This document shows positions 1 through 8,781 of a stretch of DNA of 64,000 nucleotides, piece by piece. The stretch covers positions 186,001 through 250,000 of the forward strand of contig JAJDTU010000009.1 in the NCBI GenBank assembly GCA_022826965.1, in the 5' to 3' direction. The translations under genes were made by a program, and so were the position numbers. Position 1 is the stretch's first letter, and every line of letters starts with the position of its first letter. The DNA comes from Dehalococcoidia bacterium (GTDB taxonomy: Bacteria; Chloroflexota; Dehalococcoidia; Bin125). Under the pieces are notes generated by a model. It had not been told where the DNA came from. It worked only from the letters and a program-made list of their open reading frames with translations, and searched no databases.

Positions 1-1
1 G

Positions 2-3000
2 ATCGAGCTCGCGGTTCCGAAGCTCGGTCGGTGGCAAGGCTGGCTGGACGCGACTCGAATCGACGAACTGCTGGCGATCGATGGTGTGGTTGGCGTTCAG
101 CGTCCGCTCTACGCGAGCTTCGCCGCGGGCAGCGCCCTGACCGAGGGCGATGAAGCGCTCAACGCCTCGTTGGCGCGCACACGATTCAACGTCGACGGAT
201 CCGGGATTCGGGTCGCGGTGATCTCGGATGGCATCAAGGGGCTCGAACAGGCGCAGCGGGCCGGAGAGGCTCCCAAACTGGTCGACGCGAGGGCATTCGG
301 CGCCGGGGATCTCAACCGAGGTCAAGAAGGCACCGTGATGATTGAGATCGTCCACGATCTCGCACCCGGCGCTGAAATCTTCTTCGCGGCCGTCACGACC
401 GATCTCGACCACATCGCCGCCGTCAACCACTACGCGCGATATGTCGACATCATCGTCGACGACGTCTCGTATGCCTTTCCCGCCGATCAGCGCAGCGACG
501 TCTCAGTGAACACCACGCGGGCTCTGGAGCATCCCAACTGGCCGTTGCGACTCTACGTGACCGCCGCAGGCAACTGGGCTGAATCGCACTGGGCCGGCGC
601 ATGGCAGGCCGGTGTGAGCGCGGTCGAGCTCGGTCTGCCGCAGCCGGGGACGGTCCATGCCTTCAGCGGCGCGAGGGGGACGGAGCCTCTGTACGGGGCC
701 GGCAACGGCTTCCGCATTGAGCCGGGTGATCACATCCGCCTCGCGCTGTTCTGGGATGACAGCTGGGGCGGATCCACAAACGACTACGACCTCTACCTCA
801 TGTCGGGCGTCGGCACGATCCTGGCCTCGAGCGAGACCCGCCAGGGCATCGGCATCCTCAATCACTATCCACGTGAACACCTGGAATACGTGCATGAAGG
901 AGAAGCGATCTACGCCTATGTCGTCATTCAGAACCACAACGATGACGCGGGTCAGGTGCACTTCGACCTCTTCGCCTTCCATTTCGGCGGGGTTCAGCTT
1001 CGGCTGGATCACCGCATAGCCGAGGGCAGCATCCTCGCCCAATCCGACGCCGACGGCGCGCTCACGGTTGGCGCGGTCAACGTCGGCCAACAGATGGTGG
1101 CGCCTTACTCGAGCCGCGGCCCGACGGTCAACGGTGTCTTCAAGCCCGAAATCACCGCCGTTGACCGCGTGACAGTGTCCGACACGACGCACTTTGCACC
1201 GCGCTTCTCCGGCTCGTCGGCGGCGGCGCCTCACGTCGCCGGTGTGGCGGCGTTGTTGCTCGAGGCGCAACCGGCCCTGCTATCGCTTGACGGCGGCAAT
1301 GCCATCCTTGAGCGTCGGCTGATTCGCGAGATTCTGATCGACACGGCAGTCGACATTGCGCCGGCGGGGCCCGACATGGCTTCGGGAGCGGGCCTGATCA
1401 ATGCCGATGCAGCGCTGGACCTTGCAAGAGAGAGCGTGGCGATCGTCACGTTGGAAGCGGACAGCGGCCCCGGGACGCTCAGACAGGCGCTGTTGAGCGG
1501 GGCCGGAGTCATCGTTCTCCGCGCGGACCGATCGACACCGACGATCGTGCTGGAGTCGCCACTTCCTGCCGTTCCAGCACGCACAATCCTCGACGGCACT
1601 GGTTGGAGTATCGATGCGTCCGCTGTCGACGTAGGTCTTGAACTCGGCGATAGCGCTGAAGTCTGGGGTCTGACCGTGTACGGCGCGAACGAAGTTGCCA
1701 TCCTGCTGAGCGGAGATGACACGCGAGTCGCGAAGGTCGAGACCCGTTACAACCAGGTCGGCATCCTGGTGGCCGGCTCCAACGCGCATATCGAAGCCGC
1801 CAGCATTGTCAATAGCGCCTCGCACGGCATCGTCGTGGGACCGGCGGCGTCCGCCTCCATCTCCGCCAGCATGATCGAGCGCAACCGCGCCTCCGGCGTG
1901 AGCATCGACCCAGCCGCCGGCGATGTGCTCATCGGGCCATTCGAGGTTCCGCCGTTGCTGGCGCCGGCCAGTGAGTCCTGGCCGCCGATCGGCCCGATCG
2001 ATTCGGCCGCGATCGAGCCTCGGACGGGCCGCTCGCACCGCGTCGTGGGAACGGTCAGCATCGATGGCCTGCCCGCGCCGACCGGCACTTCCGTGGACAT
2101 CTATCTGGATCGTCGGCTCGCGGCATCGGTCAGCGTTGACGATCTCGCCCGTTTCAGCGCGACGGTCATAGGCCCAGGCGCCGAGTTGCGGTTTGCGGTC
2201 AATAGTGTTGCGATCGCGGAGCGGCTCGACTTCGCCGCTGGCGCCGACTCGAGACTGACCTTGCGGGCAACAACGGCGTCGATGTTGGTCTCGGCGAACG
2301 GCGGCGGTGACCTCTCGGGTCGAGCCAACCTGATCCGTGACAACCAGGTGGGAATCGACATTCGTGCAACGCCGGCGGCGCAGACGGGCAGGCGGTTTGT
2401 TTGGGGCAATCGCATGCAAGGCAATCGCTCGAACATTTCCTCGACGCTGAGCGCGCCGGTCATCGAGGACTACCGCTGGAGCGCTGCCGGTCTCAACGTT
2501 TCGGGCACAGAGCCGCAGGCGACAATCGTTCATCTCTACGCCGGACCCCACAATGATCGGCGCTTCGCCGCTGCGGTTCCCGTCGTTGACGGGCGATTCC
2601 GCTTCGCGGACATCTCCGTCGATTCGCTGGCCTCGGAGTTCTCCATAATCGGACACAGCCAGTCGGGCCATGCCACGTCCGAGAGCGAGGTCCTCCGGCT
2701 GCCTGCGCAGGGCGAGATCGTCAGCATCACACCGGATCGGGGATACGTCGAAGGAGGCGAATCCGTCCGGATCTGTGGCTCTGGGCTGGCCACCGACGCC
2801 ATGGCGCCGAGAGTCTGGTTCGGAAATCAGCAGGCTCGCGTCGCTTTCTGGTCCGAGCAATGCGTGACGGTGACGACCCCAGCCGCCGCCGCTGGTCCCA
2901 CGGACGTCGCCCTGCTGCTGACCGGTCAGCGTCCGATCGTGGTCGAGAATGCCTTTGAGTACCGCGCGGAGCGGATCGTCCGACTGCGGCAGGGCTGGAA

Positions 3001-3229
3001 CTTCGTCACATGGGGCGGGCCCACGACGCGCATAACCAATGCGCTCGCCCCGCTCGCCGGTGCGACGCTGCGCGTCTACTCGTGGGACGCAAACCAGCAG
3101 CAATGGCGGCTGTTCTCCACGAGTTTGCCTCCGAACCTCAATACGCTGCGGACGATTAGCCACGACCAGCCGCTCTGGATCTTCCTCGATTCACCCGATG
3201 TCGATTGGCATCAGCCGTCGCCCGACTAG
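2..3229 (+). CDS. S8/S53-type subtilase surface protein with beta-helix and IPT/TIG domains (5' end outside window)
   Basis: The reading frame is open from base 2, so the N-terminus lies upstream; residue numbers count from the GTG at 86. The protease domain shows Asp48 in VAVISDG, the Asn163 oxyanion residue in AAGN, and the nucleophile Ser378 in GSSAAAPHVAG. Where classical subtilases carry the HGT histidine this protein has EGT (Glu81), followed by EIVHDLAPGA. That points to a Ser-Glu-Asp arrangement as in sedolisins, or to a subtilase variant. After about residue 450 come parallel beta-helix-like repeats (GILVAGSNAHIE, HGIVVGPAASAS). An IPT/TIG-like domain lies near 895-985 (ITPDRGYVEGGESVRICG). 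The last ~70 residues contain GWNFVTW, a motif I associate with exported Chloroflexota proteins. It is probably secreted or cell-surface attached. The substrate is unknown. Confidence 0.85.
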   Translation: MELAVPKLGRWQGWLDATRIDELLAIDGVVGVQRPLYASFAAGSALTEGDEALNASLARTRFNVDGSGIRVAVISDGIKGLEQAQRAGEAPKLVDARAFGAGDLNRGQEGTVMIEIVHDLAPGAEIFFAAVTTDLDHIAAVNHYARYVDIIVDDVSYAFPADQRSDVSVNTTRALEHPNWPLRLYVTAAGNWAESHWAGAWQAGVSAVELGLPQPGTVHAFSGARGTEPLYGAGNGFRIEPGDHIRLALFWDDSWGGSTNDYDLYLMSGVGTILASSETRQGIGILNHYPREHLEYVHEGEAIYAYVVIQNHNDDAGQVHFDLFAFHFGGVQLRLDHRIAEGSILAQSDADGALTVGAVNVGQQMVAPYSSRGPTVNGVFKPEITAVDRVTVSDTTHFAPRFSGSSAAAPHVAGVAALLLEAQPALLSLDGGNAILERRLIREILIDTAVDIAPAGPDMASGAGLINADAALDLARESVAIVTLEADSGPGTLRQALLSGAGVIVLRADRSTPTIVLESPLPAVPARTILDGTGWSIDASAVDVGLELGDSAEVWGLTVYGANEVAILLSGDDTRVAKVETRYNQVGILVAGSNAHIEAASIVNSASHGIVVGPAASASISASMIERNRASGVSIDPAAGDVLIGPFEVPPLLAPASESWPPIGPIDSAAIEPRTGRSHRVVGTVSIDGLPAPTGTSVDIYLDRRLAASVSVDDLARFSATVIGPGAELRFAVNSVAIAERLDFAAGADSRLTLRATTASMLVSANGGGDLSGRANLIRDNQVGIDIRATPAAQTGRRFVWGNRMQGNRSNISSTLSAPVIEDYRWSAAGLNVSGTEPQATIVHLYAGPHNDRRFAAAVPVVDGRFRFADISVDSLASEFSIIGHSQSGHATSESEVLRLPAQGEIVSITPDRGYVEGGESVRICGSGLATDAMAPRVWFGNQQARVAFWSEQCVTVTTPAAAAGPTDVALLLTGQRPIVVENAFEYRAERIVRLRQGWNFVTWGGPTTRITNALAPLAGATLRVYSWDANQQQWRLFSTSLPPNLNTLRTISHDQPLWIFLDSPDVDWHQPSPD

Positions 3230-3301
3230 GATCAGCGGGCCACTCGTTATCATCGAATCGAACCAGATTCCGCAATATTCCGCACCGCAGAGGAGCCGCA
3301 C

Positions 3302-4138
3302 GTGGCCATCAACAAGTATGAAGATCCGCAAGCCGGTGTCGACCTCGGATCCGCAACCGTCGTCATCGACGAGACCGCATTGAGCGACTATTTCGAGGGT
3401 CTGGAGCTCGAGCAGCCCAGCGAACTCGATAGCGCTCCCTCGATGGTCGCCGCCAACGCCGACCTCTCGACCCGCATGCACTACGCCAACGACTTCGGCA
3501 ATCTCTGGCTACGCCAGGAGTGGGATTTCCGAAAGCCGCTCAAGCCGGGCGGAAGCTACGAGGCCTCGGCCAAGTCGATCGACATCTACGAGCGACGCGA
3601 CCGCAGCGTGATCTTGACCGAAACCGTGGTCAAGGACGATGTCGGCGACATTGCCGTGGCGATGCGCCACCACCAGTCGTTCGTGCTCTACCAGAGCGAC
3701 GGCAATGTCACGCTGCGCGACCCGTCGAAGAAGGAGGGCGCGAGAAGCTATTCGTTGCCCGAGGGCGAGGCGTTCGGACCGCTAGTGCGGACCATTTCGC
3801 TTGAAATGTGCGGCTCCTTCTTCCATGGCGACCGCAACTACCACACCGACAAGGAAGCGTCCGAGGAACTCGGCTTCACCGATGTCGTCGTCGGCGGCAA
3901 GATGACGATGTCGCTGATCGGCGAGCTGCTGGACCAGCGCTTCGGCGACGCCTGGAAGTCGTCTGGCAAGCTGCTCGTCAAGTTCGCCAACATCGTCTGG
4001 CCGAACGAGACCGTCGCGGTCAAGGGCGTGCTGCAGGGCGTCAACGAGGACGATCCCGAGCGCCGCGACATCGCCTGCTGGGTCGAGAAGGACAACGGCG
4101 TGATCGCCGTGGTCGCCGAGGGCAGCCTCAAGCTCTAG
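3302..4138 (+). CDS. MaoC-like double hot-dog protein
   Basis: 278 residues from a GTG start preceded by GAGGAG at good spacing. Its length and composition fit a double hot-dog (MaoC/FAS1-like dehydratase) protein: an N-terminal hot-dog half to about residue 135 and a C-terminal half that includes FTDVVVGGKMTMSLIGELLDQRFG. This half resembles the hydratase segment that precedes the central hot-dog helix. Members of this superfamily hydrate or dehydrate acyl-CoA thioesters. I cannot identify the catalytic Asp/His pair with certainty, so the reaction is not assigned. It lies just upstream of a MoaD-like gene (24 bp gap) and the molybdo-hydroxylase gene on the same strand, which suggests a common catabolic role. 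Confidence 0.6.
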   Translation: MAINKYEDPQAGVDLGSATVVIDETALSDYFEGLELEQPSELDSAPSMVAANADLSTRMHYANDFGNLWLRQEWDFRKPLKPGGSYEASAKSIDIYERRDRSVILTETVVKDDVGDIAVAMRHHQSFVLYQSDGNVTLRDPSKKEGARSYSLPEGEAFGPLVRTISLEMCGSFFHGDRNYHTDKEASEELGFTDVVVGGKMTMSLIGELLDQRFGDAWKSSGKLLVKFANIVWPNETVAVKGVLQGVNEDDPERRDIACWVEKDNGVIAVVAEGSLKL

Positions 4139-4162
4139 TCAGTTCGCAGCGGGGAAGCTGCG

Positions 4163-4435
4163 ATGCCTGCCGATGTCACCGTCTTCGTACCGATCGGCAT
4201 GAGGCCGTTGACCGACGGTCAGCGCATCGTGTCGGCAACGGGAAGCACCATCGCGGAGGTGGTCGACGATCTCGAAGCGAACTACCCGGGCTTCCACGAC
4301 TCGCTGGTCGAGGGCAATCGCCTGAAGCGCGGCTTGACCATCGCAGTCAACAGCGTCGAGCAGCCCCTGGGCCTATTGGCGAAGGTGCCCGAGGGGGCTG
4401 AGGTCCACATCCTCCCCGCCATGGCAGGCGGCTAA
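4163..4435 (+). CDS. MoaD/ThiS-like small sulfur-carrier protein
   Basis: 90 residues with a beta-grasp pattern and a C-terminal Gly-Gly after LPAMAGG. That diglycine is what MoaD/ThiS-type carriers need for adenylation and thiocarboxylation by an E1-like enzyme. MoaD supplies sulfur for molybdopterin synthesis. The gene sits 24 bp after the MaoC-like gene and upstream of a molybdopterin-dependent hydroxylase, so a molybdopterin role is plausible. No moaE or E1-like partner is in the window, and another sulfur-transfer pathway is possible. Its stop overlaps the stop of the convergent small membrane-protein gene by 4 bp. Confidence 0.75.
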   Translation: MPADVTVFVPIGMRPLTDGQRIVSATGSTIAEVVDDLEANYPGFHDSLVEGNRLKRGLTIAVNSVEQPLGLLAKVPEGAEVHILPAMAGG

Positions 4436-4698
4436 AGGACCGCGATCAGAATCGCGATTACGCCGGTGAAGACGGCTTGCGCGGCAATCACAGCCAAGAG
4501 GAAACGCAGCATCCTGCGCTCGGCTTCCGCATGAGCTTCCGCAAACCAGCGCTGAATCTCTTCCCGTGTCGGCAGATGGCCTAAGCCCTCCTGAAGTTCC
4601 TCGTCGAGGGTTACCGCCAACTCCAACGCAGGGCTTTCATTGGCCACCTCAGCCTTGACGAATGCGTCCCGCACCCGCCGCACGTTGATGATCGCCAT
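4432..4698 (-). CDS. Small tail-anchored DUF1640/CCDC90-like protein
   Basis: 88 residues. It starts MAIINVRRVRDAFV, continues through a helical acidic middle (ELAVTLDEELQEGL, LPTREEI), and ends in a hydrophobic C-terminal segment at about residues 64-88 that looks like one membrane anchor. Its N-terminus and LDE / L-P/A-T-K/R blocks resemble two other small proteins in this window (starting at 8051 and 43647), so it looks like a member of a local family. The coiled-coil-plus-tail-anchor architecture is that of DUF1640/CCDC90-type proteins, whose bacterial function is not established. The stop is convergent with and overlaps that of the MoaD-like gene. Confidence 0.65.
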   Translation of the reverse strand: MAIINVRRVRDAFVKAEVANESPALELAVTLDEELQEGLGHLPTREEIQRWFAEAHAEAERRMLRFLLAVIAAQAVFTGVIAILIAVL

Positions 4699-4819
4699 GC
4701 CGTCTCCTTGTAGTCATTCTAGGCGAGCAACGGGACTGCATTGACCTGCTCGAAACCACCGAGACCCCAGAGCGCATATCCTGTCCACGACAGCCATTCA
4801 GATTCCGGAGGAGCCGCCG

Positions 4820-7108
4820 ATGACCACCGAGACCAAGCCCGCGTACAACGTCGTCGGAAGCCGACCGCTTCGCCCCGACGGGGTCGACAAGGTCACGGGC
4901 CGCGCGCGTTACGGCGCCGACATCAATCTGCCCGACATGCTCTACGGCCGCCTGCTGCGCTCGCCGCATGCCCACGCTCGGATTGTCAGGATCGACACCT
5001 CCAGGGCCAAGGCGTTGGACGGCGTCAAATGTGTGATCACCCACGACGACCTGCCCGGTGCGACCGACGAGATCGTCGACCTGGGCGAGAGCGTATCGCC
5101 CTACAAGTGGGTGCTGCAGAACGTGCTCGCCTCGGACAAGGCGCTCTACCAGGGGCACGCGGTGGCGGCGGTTTGCGCCACCGACCCGCACATTGCCGAA
5201 GACGCGCTGGCCCTGATTGACGTCGAGTACGAGGTGCTGCCTCCCGTGCTCTCGGTGCACGACGCGATGGCCGACGGCGCGCCGATTCTCCACGACGGCA
5301 TGAAGACCGTGGAGATGGTTGCCCGGTTCGTGCCGGGCGAGGGACGCGGCGAGCGCGAGACGAACATCGCCTCACAGTTGGAGTTCGAGCACGGCGATCC
5401 GGCGGCAGGGTTCGAAGAAGCAGACATCGTTCTTGAAGGCGAGTTTGAGACCGCAGCCGCGCACCAGGGTTACATCGAGCCGCAGAATGGCACCGCCCAC
5501 TGGAACTCGGACGGCACGCTGACGGTCTGGGTCTCGACCCAGGGACCGTTCGCCGTGCGCGCAACGGTGAGCAAGATGCTGGACATTGCGCTGGCGAACG
5601 TGAAGGTGATCCCGATGGAGATCGGCGGCGGCTTCGGCGGCAAACTGCCCGCCTACATGGAGCCCACCGCGGCCGTCATGTCCAGGCTGACCGGACGGCC
5701 GGTCAAGATGTACATGAATCGCGAAGAGGTGCTGATCGGTACCGGCCCGACCTCGGCGACCTACGTGCGTTGCAAGATCGGCGCCAGGAACGATGGCACG
5801 ATCATTGCGGCCGAGGCCACGCTCGCCTACGAGGCGGGCGCGTTTCCCGGCTCTCCGGTCGGCGCCGGCGCAACCTGCATGTTCTCGTCGTACGACATCC
5901 CCAACATTTATGTCGATGCGCTCGATGTCGTGACGAACAAGCCGAAGTGCCAGGCCTACCGCGCGCCCGGCTCGCCGCAGGGCACGTTCGCGGTCGAGTC
6001 GTTAATCGATCAGCTCGCCGAGCGCCTCGAGCGCGATCCGATGGAACTGCGGGCGCAAAACTCTGCCCATGAGGGCACCCGCCGCGCCGACGGCGTCGTG
6101 CTGCCGAAGATCGGCGCCGAAGAGACGATGCAGGCCGCGATCGACTCGCCGCACTATCGCTCCGAGATCGGAATCGACGAGGATGGCCGCCTGGTCGGTC
6201 GCGGTGTCTCGATGGGCTTCTGGACGAACGCCGGCATGGAATCGGCGGCCTACGCATCGGTCAACGAGGATGGAACCGTCAATCTGTCGGTCGGCTCGGT
6301 CGACATCGGCGGGCAGCGGGCCGGTCTGGCGATGCAATTCGCGGAGACGATGGGGATCGAATACGACCTCGTGCGCCCGCAGGTGGTCGACACCGACTCC
6401 ATTGGCTTCACCCACGTGACCGGCGGCTCGCGGGTCGCCTACGCCACCGGCATCGCCGTGCACGAAGCGGCGCTGGACGTCCGCGCGCAGATGGAAGCGC
6501 GCGCGGCCATGATCTGGGACGTCAACGCGGACGCGGTGTCCTACGAGAACGGCGTGATCAGCGGGCCGGACGGCCAGCAGTTCACCTTCGAGGAGCTATG
6601 CGGACGAATGCCATCAACCGGTGGTCAGATCCAGGGTCAGGCCGATGTCCTTCCGACCCAGCCCGGTCCCGCCTACGGCTGCCACATCGTCGACGTCGCG
6701 GTCGACCGCGACACCGGCAAGGTCGACATCCTCCGCTACTCGGCCGTCCAGGACGTCGGCACGGCGATTCACCCGTCCTACGTCGAAGGCCAGGTTCAGG
6801 GCGGCGTCGCCCAGGGCGCCGGCATGGCGCTGACCGAGGAGTACGTCTACTCGCCGGAGGGTCGGATGACCAACGCCAGCCTGCTCGACTACCGGATGCC
6901 CACCGCTCTGGACCTCCCGGAGATCGAAACGATCCTGGTCGAGGTTCCCAACCCGAGCCATCCGTACGGCGTCCGCGGAGTCGGTGAAGTACCGATCGTG
7001 CCGCCGCTGGCGGCGATCGCCAACGCAATCTACGACGCCACCGGAATCCGGATGAACTCGCTCCCGGCCAGCCCGACGAAACTCCTCGATCGGCTGCTGG
7101 ACGACTAG
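4820..7108 (+). CDS. Xanthine dehydrogenase-family molybdopterin-binding large subunit
   Basis: 762 residues from an ATG preceded by GGAGGAG. It is the Mo-cofactor subunit of the xanthine oxidase / CO-dehydrogenase-like family. The N-terminal domain begins with VGSRPLRPDGVDKVTGRA and LLRSPHAHARI. The GGGFGGK motif lies at about 268-274, AYRAPGSPQ follows the active-site region, and GVRGVGEVP near 717-725 supplies the conserved glutamate that acts as base. Enzymes of this family hydroxylate aromatic heterocycles, aldehydes or related substrates and need an FeS subunit and usually a FAD subunit. Neither partner is adjacent here, so electrons must pass to a subunit encoded elsewhere. The active-site signature is not diagnostic for CO dehydrogenase or for xanthine, so no substrate is assigned. 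Confidence 0.9.
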   Translation: MTTETKPAYNVVGSRPLRPDGVDKVTGRARYGADINLPDMLYGRLLRSPHAHARIVRIDTSRAKALDGVKCVITHDDLPGATDEIVDLGESVSPYKWVLQNVLASDKALYQGHAVAAVCATDPHIAEDALALIDVEYEVLPPVLSVHDAMADGAPILHDGMKTVEMVARFVPGEGRGERETNIASQLEFEHGDPAAGFEEADIVLEGEFETAAAHQGYIEPQNGTAHWNSDGTLTVWVSTQGPFAVRATVSKMLDIALANVKVIPMEIGGGFGGKLPAYMEPTAAVMSRLTGRPVKMYMNREEVLIGTGPTSATYVRCKIGARNDGTIIAAEATLAYEAGAFPGSPVGAGATCMFSSYDIPNIYVDALDVVTNKPKCQAYRAPGSPQGTFAVESLIDQLAERLERDPMELRAQNSAHEGTRRADGVVLPKIGAEETMQAAIDSPHYRSEIGIDEDGRLVGRGVSMGFWTNAGMESAAYASVNEDGTVNLSVGSVDIGGQRAGLAMQFAETMGIEYDLVRPQVVDTDSIGFTHVTGGSRVAYATGIAVHEAALDVRAQMEARAAMIWDVNADAVSYENGVISGPDGQQFTFEELCGRMPSTGGQIQGQADVLPTQPGPAYGCHIVDVAVDRDTGKVDILRYSAVQDVGTAIHPSYVEGQVQGGVAQGAGMALTEEYVYSPEGRMTNASLLDYRMPTALDLPEIETILVEVPNPSHPYGVRGVGEVPIVPPLAAIANAIYDATGIRMNSLPASPTKLLDRLLDD

Positions 7109-7174
7109 GCGCTCAAGCGCGGGCAAGTCCTTCAGGCGCGACCGCTGTGGTCGCCCCTGGTCAATCGGGACCGC

Positions 7175-7903
7175 CTACCCGGCGTACTCCCGCGCGAGAT
7201 TGTCGAGCAGGTCGATCATCAGGTTTGGCGCGGAGAAGAAGGGCGAGTGGTCGGTGGCCCACTCGACGACCCGGTCGGCTCGTCGCGCGAGGGTCCGCTG
7301 ACCTTCCGCCAGCAGCGCCTGATCCTCAGTGCAAACGACGTAGGTCGTGGTGATCTTGCTCCACGCCGTGTCTCGAGGAACGTCGCCGAGCGGAATCGCG
7401 GCCTCGTCGCGGACCAACTCACTCATGGCCAGTTCGTAGTCTTCATCGCTGCACTGCCCGTAGAAGATCGGGCGAATCAGATCCTCCTGGACCGTCGTTG
7501 AGCCATCTTCTCCGGGCTGGATCGCACCCACCAGGTCGGGATTGGCGAAGTTATCCGGAATCGAGCCGTCCGTGTCGGGCATGATCGCGGTCAAGTAGAC
7601 GAGGTGTTTGACATCGTCGTTGCCGAGCGGCGCGGTCGTAATCGGCACGCCGCCGAACGAGTGTCCGAGCAGAACGACCGGTCCGTCGACCTCGTCAAGC
7701 GCTTCGCGGACGATTCGCTCATTCTCAGCGGAGTCGGTCACCCCGCGCAGGGCGCCGCTCGGCTCGTGAGTGCGACGCCGTTCTACGGCGACGACCGGGA
7801 CGCCTCGCGCCTCCAGGCCGGCGACAACCTTGTCGAAGCACCAGGGTCCATGCCACGCGCCGTGTACGAGCACGACAGTCGCGGGAGTCGTTGATGTGGT
7901 CAT
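7175..7903 (-). CDS. Alpha/beta hydrolase
   Basis: 242 residues with the complete alpha/beta-hydrolase signature: an oxyanion-hole HGAWHG near residue 14, the nucleophile elbow GHSFGG with Ser82, an acidic residue in CTEDQ (Asp194), and His219 in ATDHSPFF. The closest general match is the EstC / pyrethroid-hydrolase / methylesterase-like group of small single-domain esterases, which lack a lid insertion. It is probably cytoplasmic, since no signal peptide is seen. It is convergent with the molybdo-hydroxylase gene and lies next to tRNA-Pro. Neighbours do not define the ester substrate. Confidence 0.85.
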   Translation of the reverse strand: MTTSTTPATVVLVHGAWHGPWCFDKVVAGLEARGVPVVAVERRRTHEPSGALRGVTDSAENERIVREALDEVDGPVVLLGHSFGGVPITTAPLGNDDVKHLVYLTAIMPDTDGSIPDNFANPDLVGAIQPGEDGSTTVQEDLIRPIFYGQCSDEDYELAMSELVRDEAAIPLGDVPRDTAWSKITTTYVVCTEDQALLAEGQRTLARRADRVVEWATDHSPFFSAPNLMIDLLDNLAREYAG

Positions 7904-7924
7904 GTCAGGTTCCTTGCGTCATGG

Positions 7925-7998
7925 TCGGAGCGGCCGGATTTGAACCGGCGACCTCTTGACCCCCAGTCAAGTGCGCTACCAGACTGCGCCACGCTCCG
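7925..7998 (-). tRNA. tRNA-Pro (anticodon GGG)
   Basis: Read on the minus strand this forms a complete 74-base cloverleaf. The acceptor arms are CGGAGCG / CGCTCCG with discriminator A. The D-arm is GCGC/GCGC, the anticodon stem is CTTGA/TCAAG around the loop CTGGGGG (anticodon GGG), and the T-arm is GCCGG-TTCAAAT-CCGGC. CCA is not encoded. Nothing in it looks degenerate. Confidence 0.97.
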
Positions 7999-8050
7999 AC
8001 GGGGGTCAGCCTATCATCGCATGGACCGGCTGACGCGATAGGATGCACCT

Positions 8051-8308
8051 ATGGCGCTCAACAGACTCCGGCTTCACAACATCCTGGTCCAAGACATGGA
8101 TGCACCTTCAGGGGCTGCGACAGAAGTCGCAGAGGTGATCGACGAAGGAATCAAGGGTTCGACCGACGGCCTTGCAACCAAGCTGGATGTCGAGCACGCA
8201 ATCACGAGTGAAGTGAATCGATTACTGCGTTGGCTCATGACCGCGGGCATCACAATTGGAGGCGCAATCATTGCGCTGCTCATTGCGATCATCGTGCGAG
8301 GAAGCTAG
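8051..8308 (+). CDS. Small tail-anchored DUF1640/CCDC90-like protein
   Basis: 85 residues, ATG start with AGGA upstream. It has the N-terminal block LRLHNILV, the acidic VAEVIDEGI and the LATKLDVE motif typical of DUF1640/CCDC90-like proteins. A single C-terminal transmembrane helix covers about residues 60-82. It is very similar in design to the protein starting at 43647 (LRFRNILV, GNLATKADL) and to that at 4432-4698. The likely topology is a cytosolic coiled coil anchored by its tail. The function is unknown. Its stop touches the stop of the convergent MaoC gene. Confidence 0.65.
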   Translation: MALNRLRLHNILVQDMDAPSGAATEVAEVIDEGIKGSTDGLATKLDVEHAITSEVNRLLRWLMTAGITIGGAIIALLIAIIVRGS

Positions 8309-8767
8309 TCAATCCTCTGTCGGTCGCTTGAGCATCATCCCCGTCCGCCGACATTTGACCACCAACTCGCCTCGCTGGTTGATGCCGCGATGCTCAAAGA
8401 CCACGATCCCTCGATCAGGACGGCTTCGCGACTCTCGCCGTTCGATCACCTCGGTCTCGCAGGTGATCGTGTCTCCAATGAAGACGGGGTTCGGGAAGGT
8501 CGTTTCGTCGAAACCGAGATTGCCCAGGGTCGTGCCGAGCGTGGTGTCGGCAACGCTCAGGCCGACGGCGAGTCCCAACGTGAAGATGCTGTTGACGATC
8601 CGCTGACCAAACTGCGTGCCTCCGGCGAACTCGGCGTCGAGATGCAGCGGTTGTGAGTTGTGGGTCAGCGCCGTGAACAGCAGATTGTCGGCTTCGGTCA
8701 CGGTGCGCGACGGCTCGTGTTTCACGACGAGCCCGGGCTCAAGCTCCTCGAACCACAGACCAGCCAC
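8309..8767 (-). CDS. MaoC-family dehydratase/hydratase
   Basis: 152 residues, a single hot-dog domain. It shows the MaoC pattern of an N-terminal RTVTEADN segment, then [11 protein letters not shown], which corresponds to the hydratase motif with catalytic Asp and His, and [10 protein letters not shown] in the second half. The length is usual for single-domain R-specific enoyl-CoA or mesaconyl-CoA-type hydratases. These add water to an acyl-CoA double bond in fatty-acid or dicarboxylic-acid routes. It precedes nothing co-directional at close range except the DUF169 gene upstream (14 bp), with which it may be co-transcribed. Confidence 0.85.
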   Translation of the reverse strand: MAGLWFEELEPGLVVKHEPSRTVTEADNLLFTALTHNSQPLHLDAEFAGGTQFGQRIVNSIFTLGLAVGLSVADTTLGTTLGNLGFDETTFPNPVFIGDTITCETEVIERRESRSRPDRGIVVFEHRGINQRGELVVKCRRTGMMLKRPTED

Positions 8768-8781
8768 TGCACATCTCCCAA

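Noticed and set aside
1280-3163. Long minus-strand open frame opposite the subtilase
   Set aside because: It lacks any recognisable domain and its composition is that of an antisense shadow; the plus strand has clear protease and IPT motifs.
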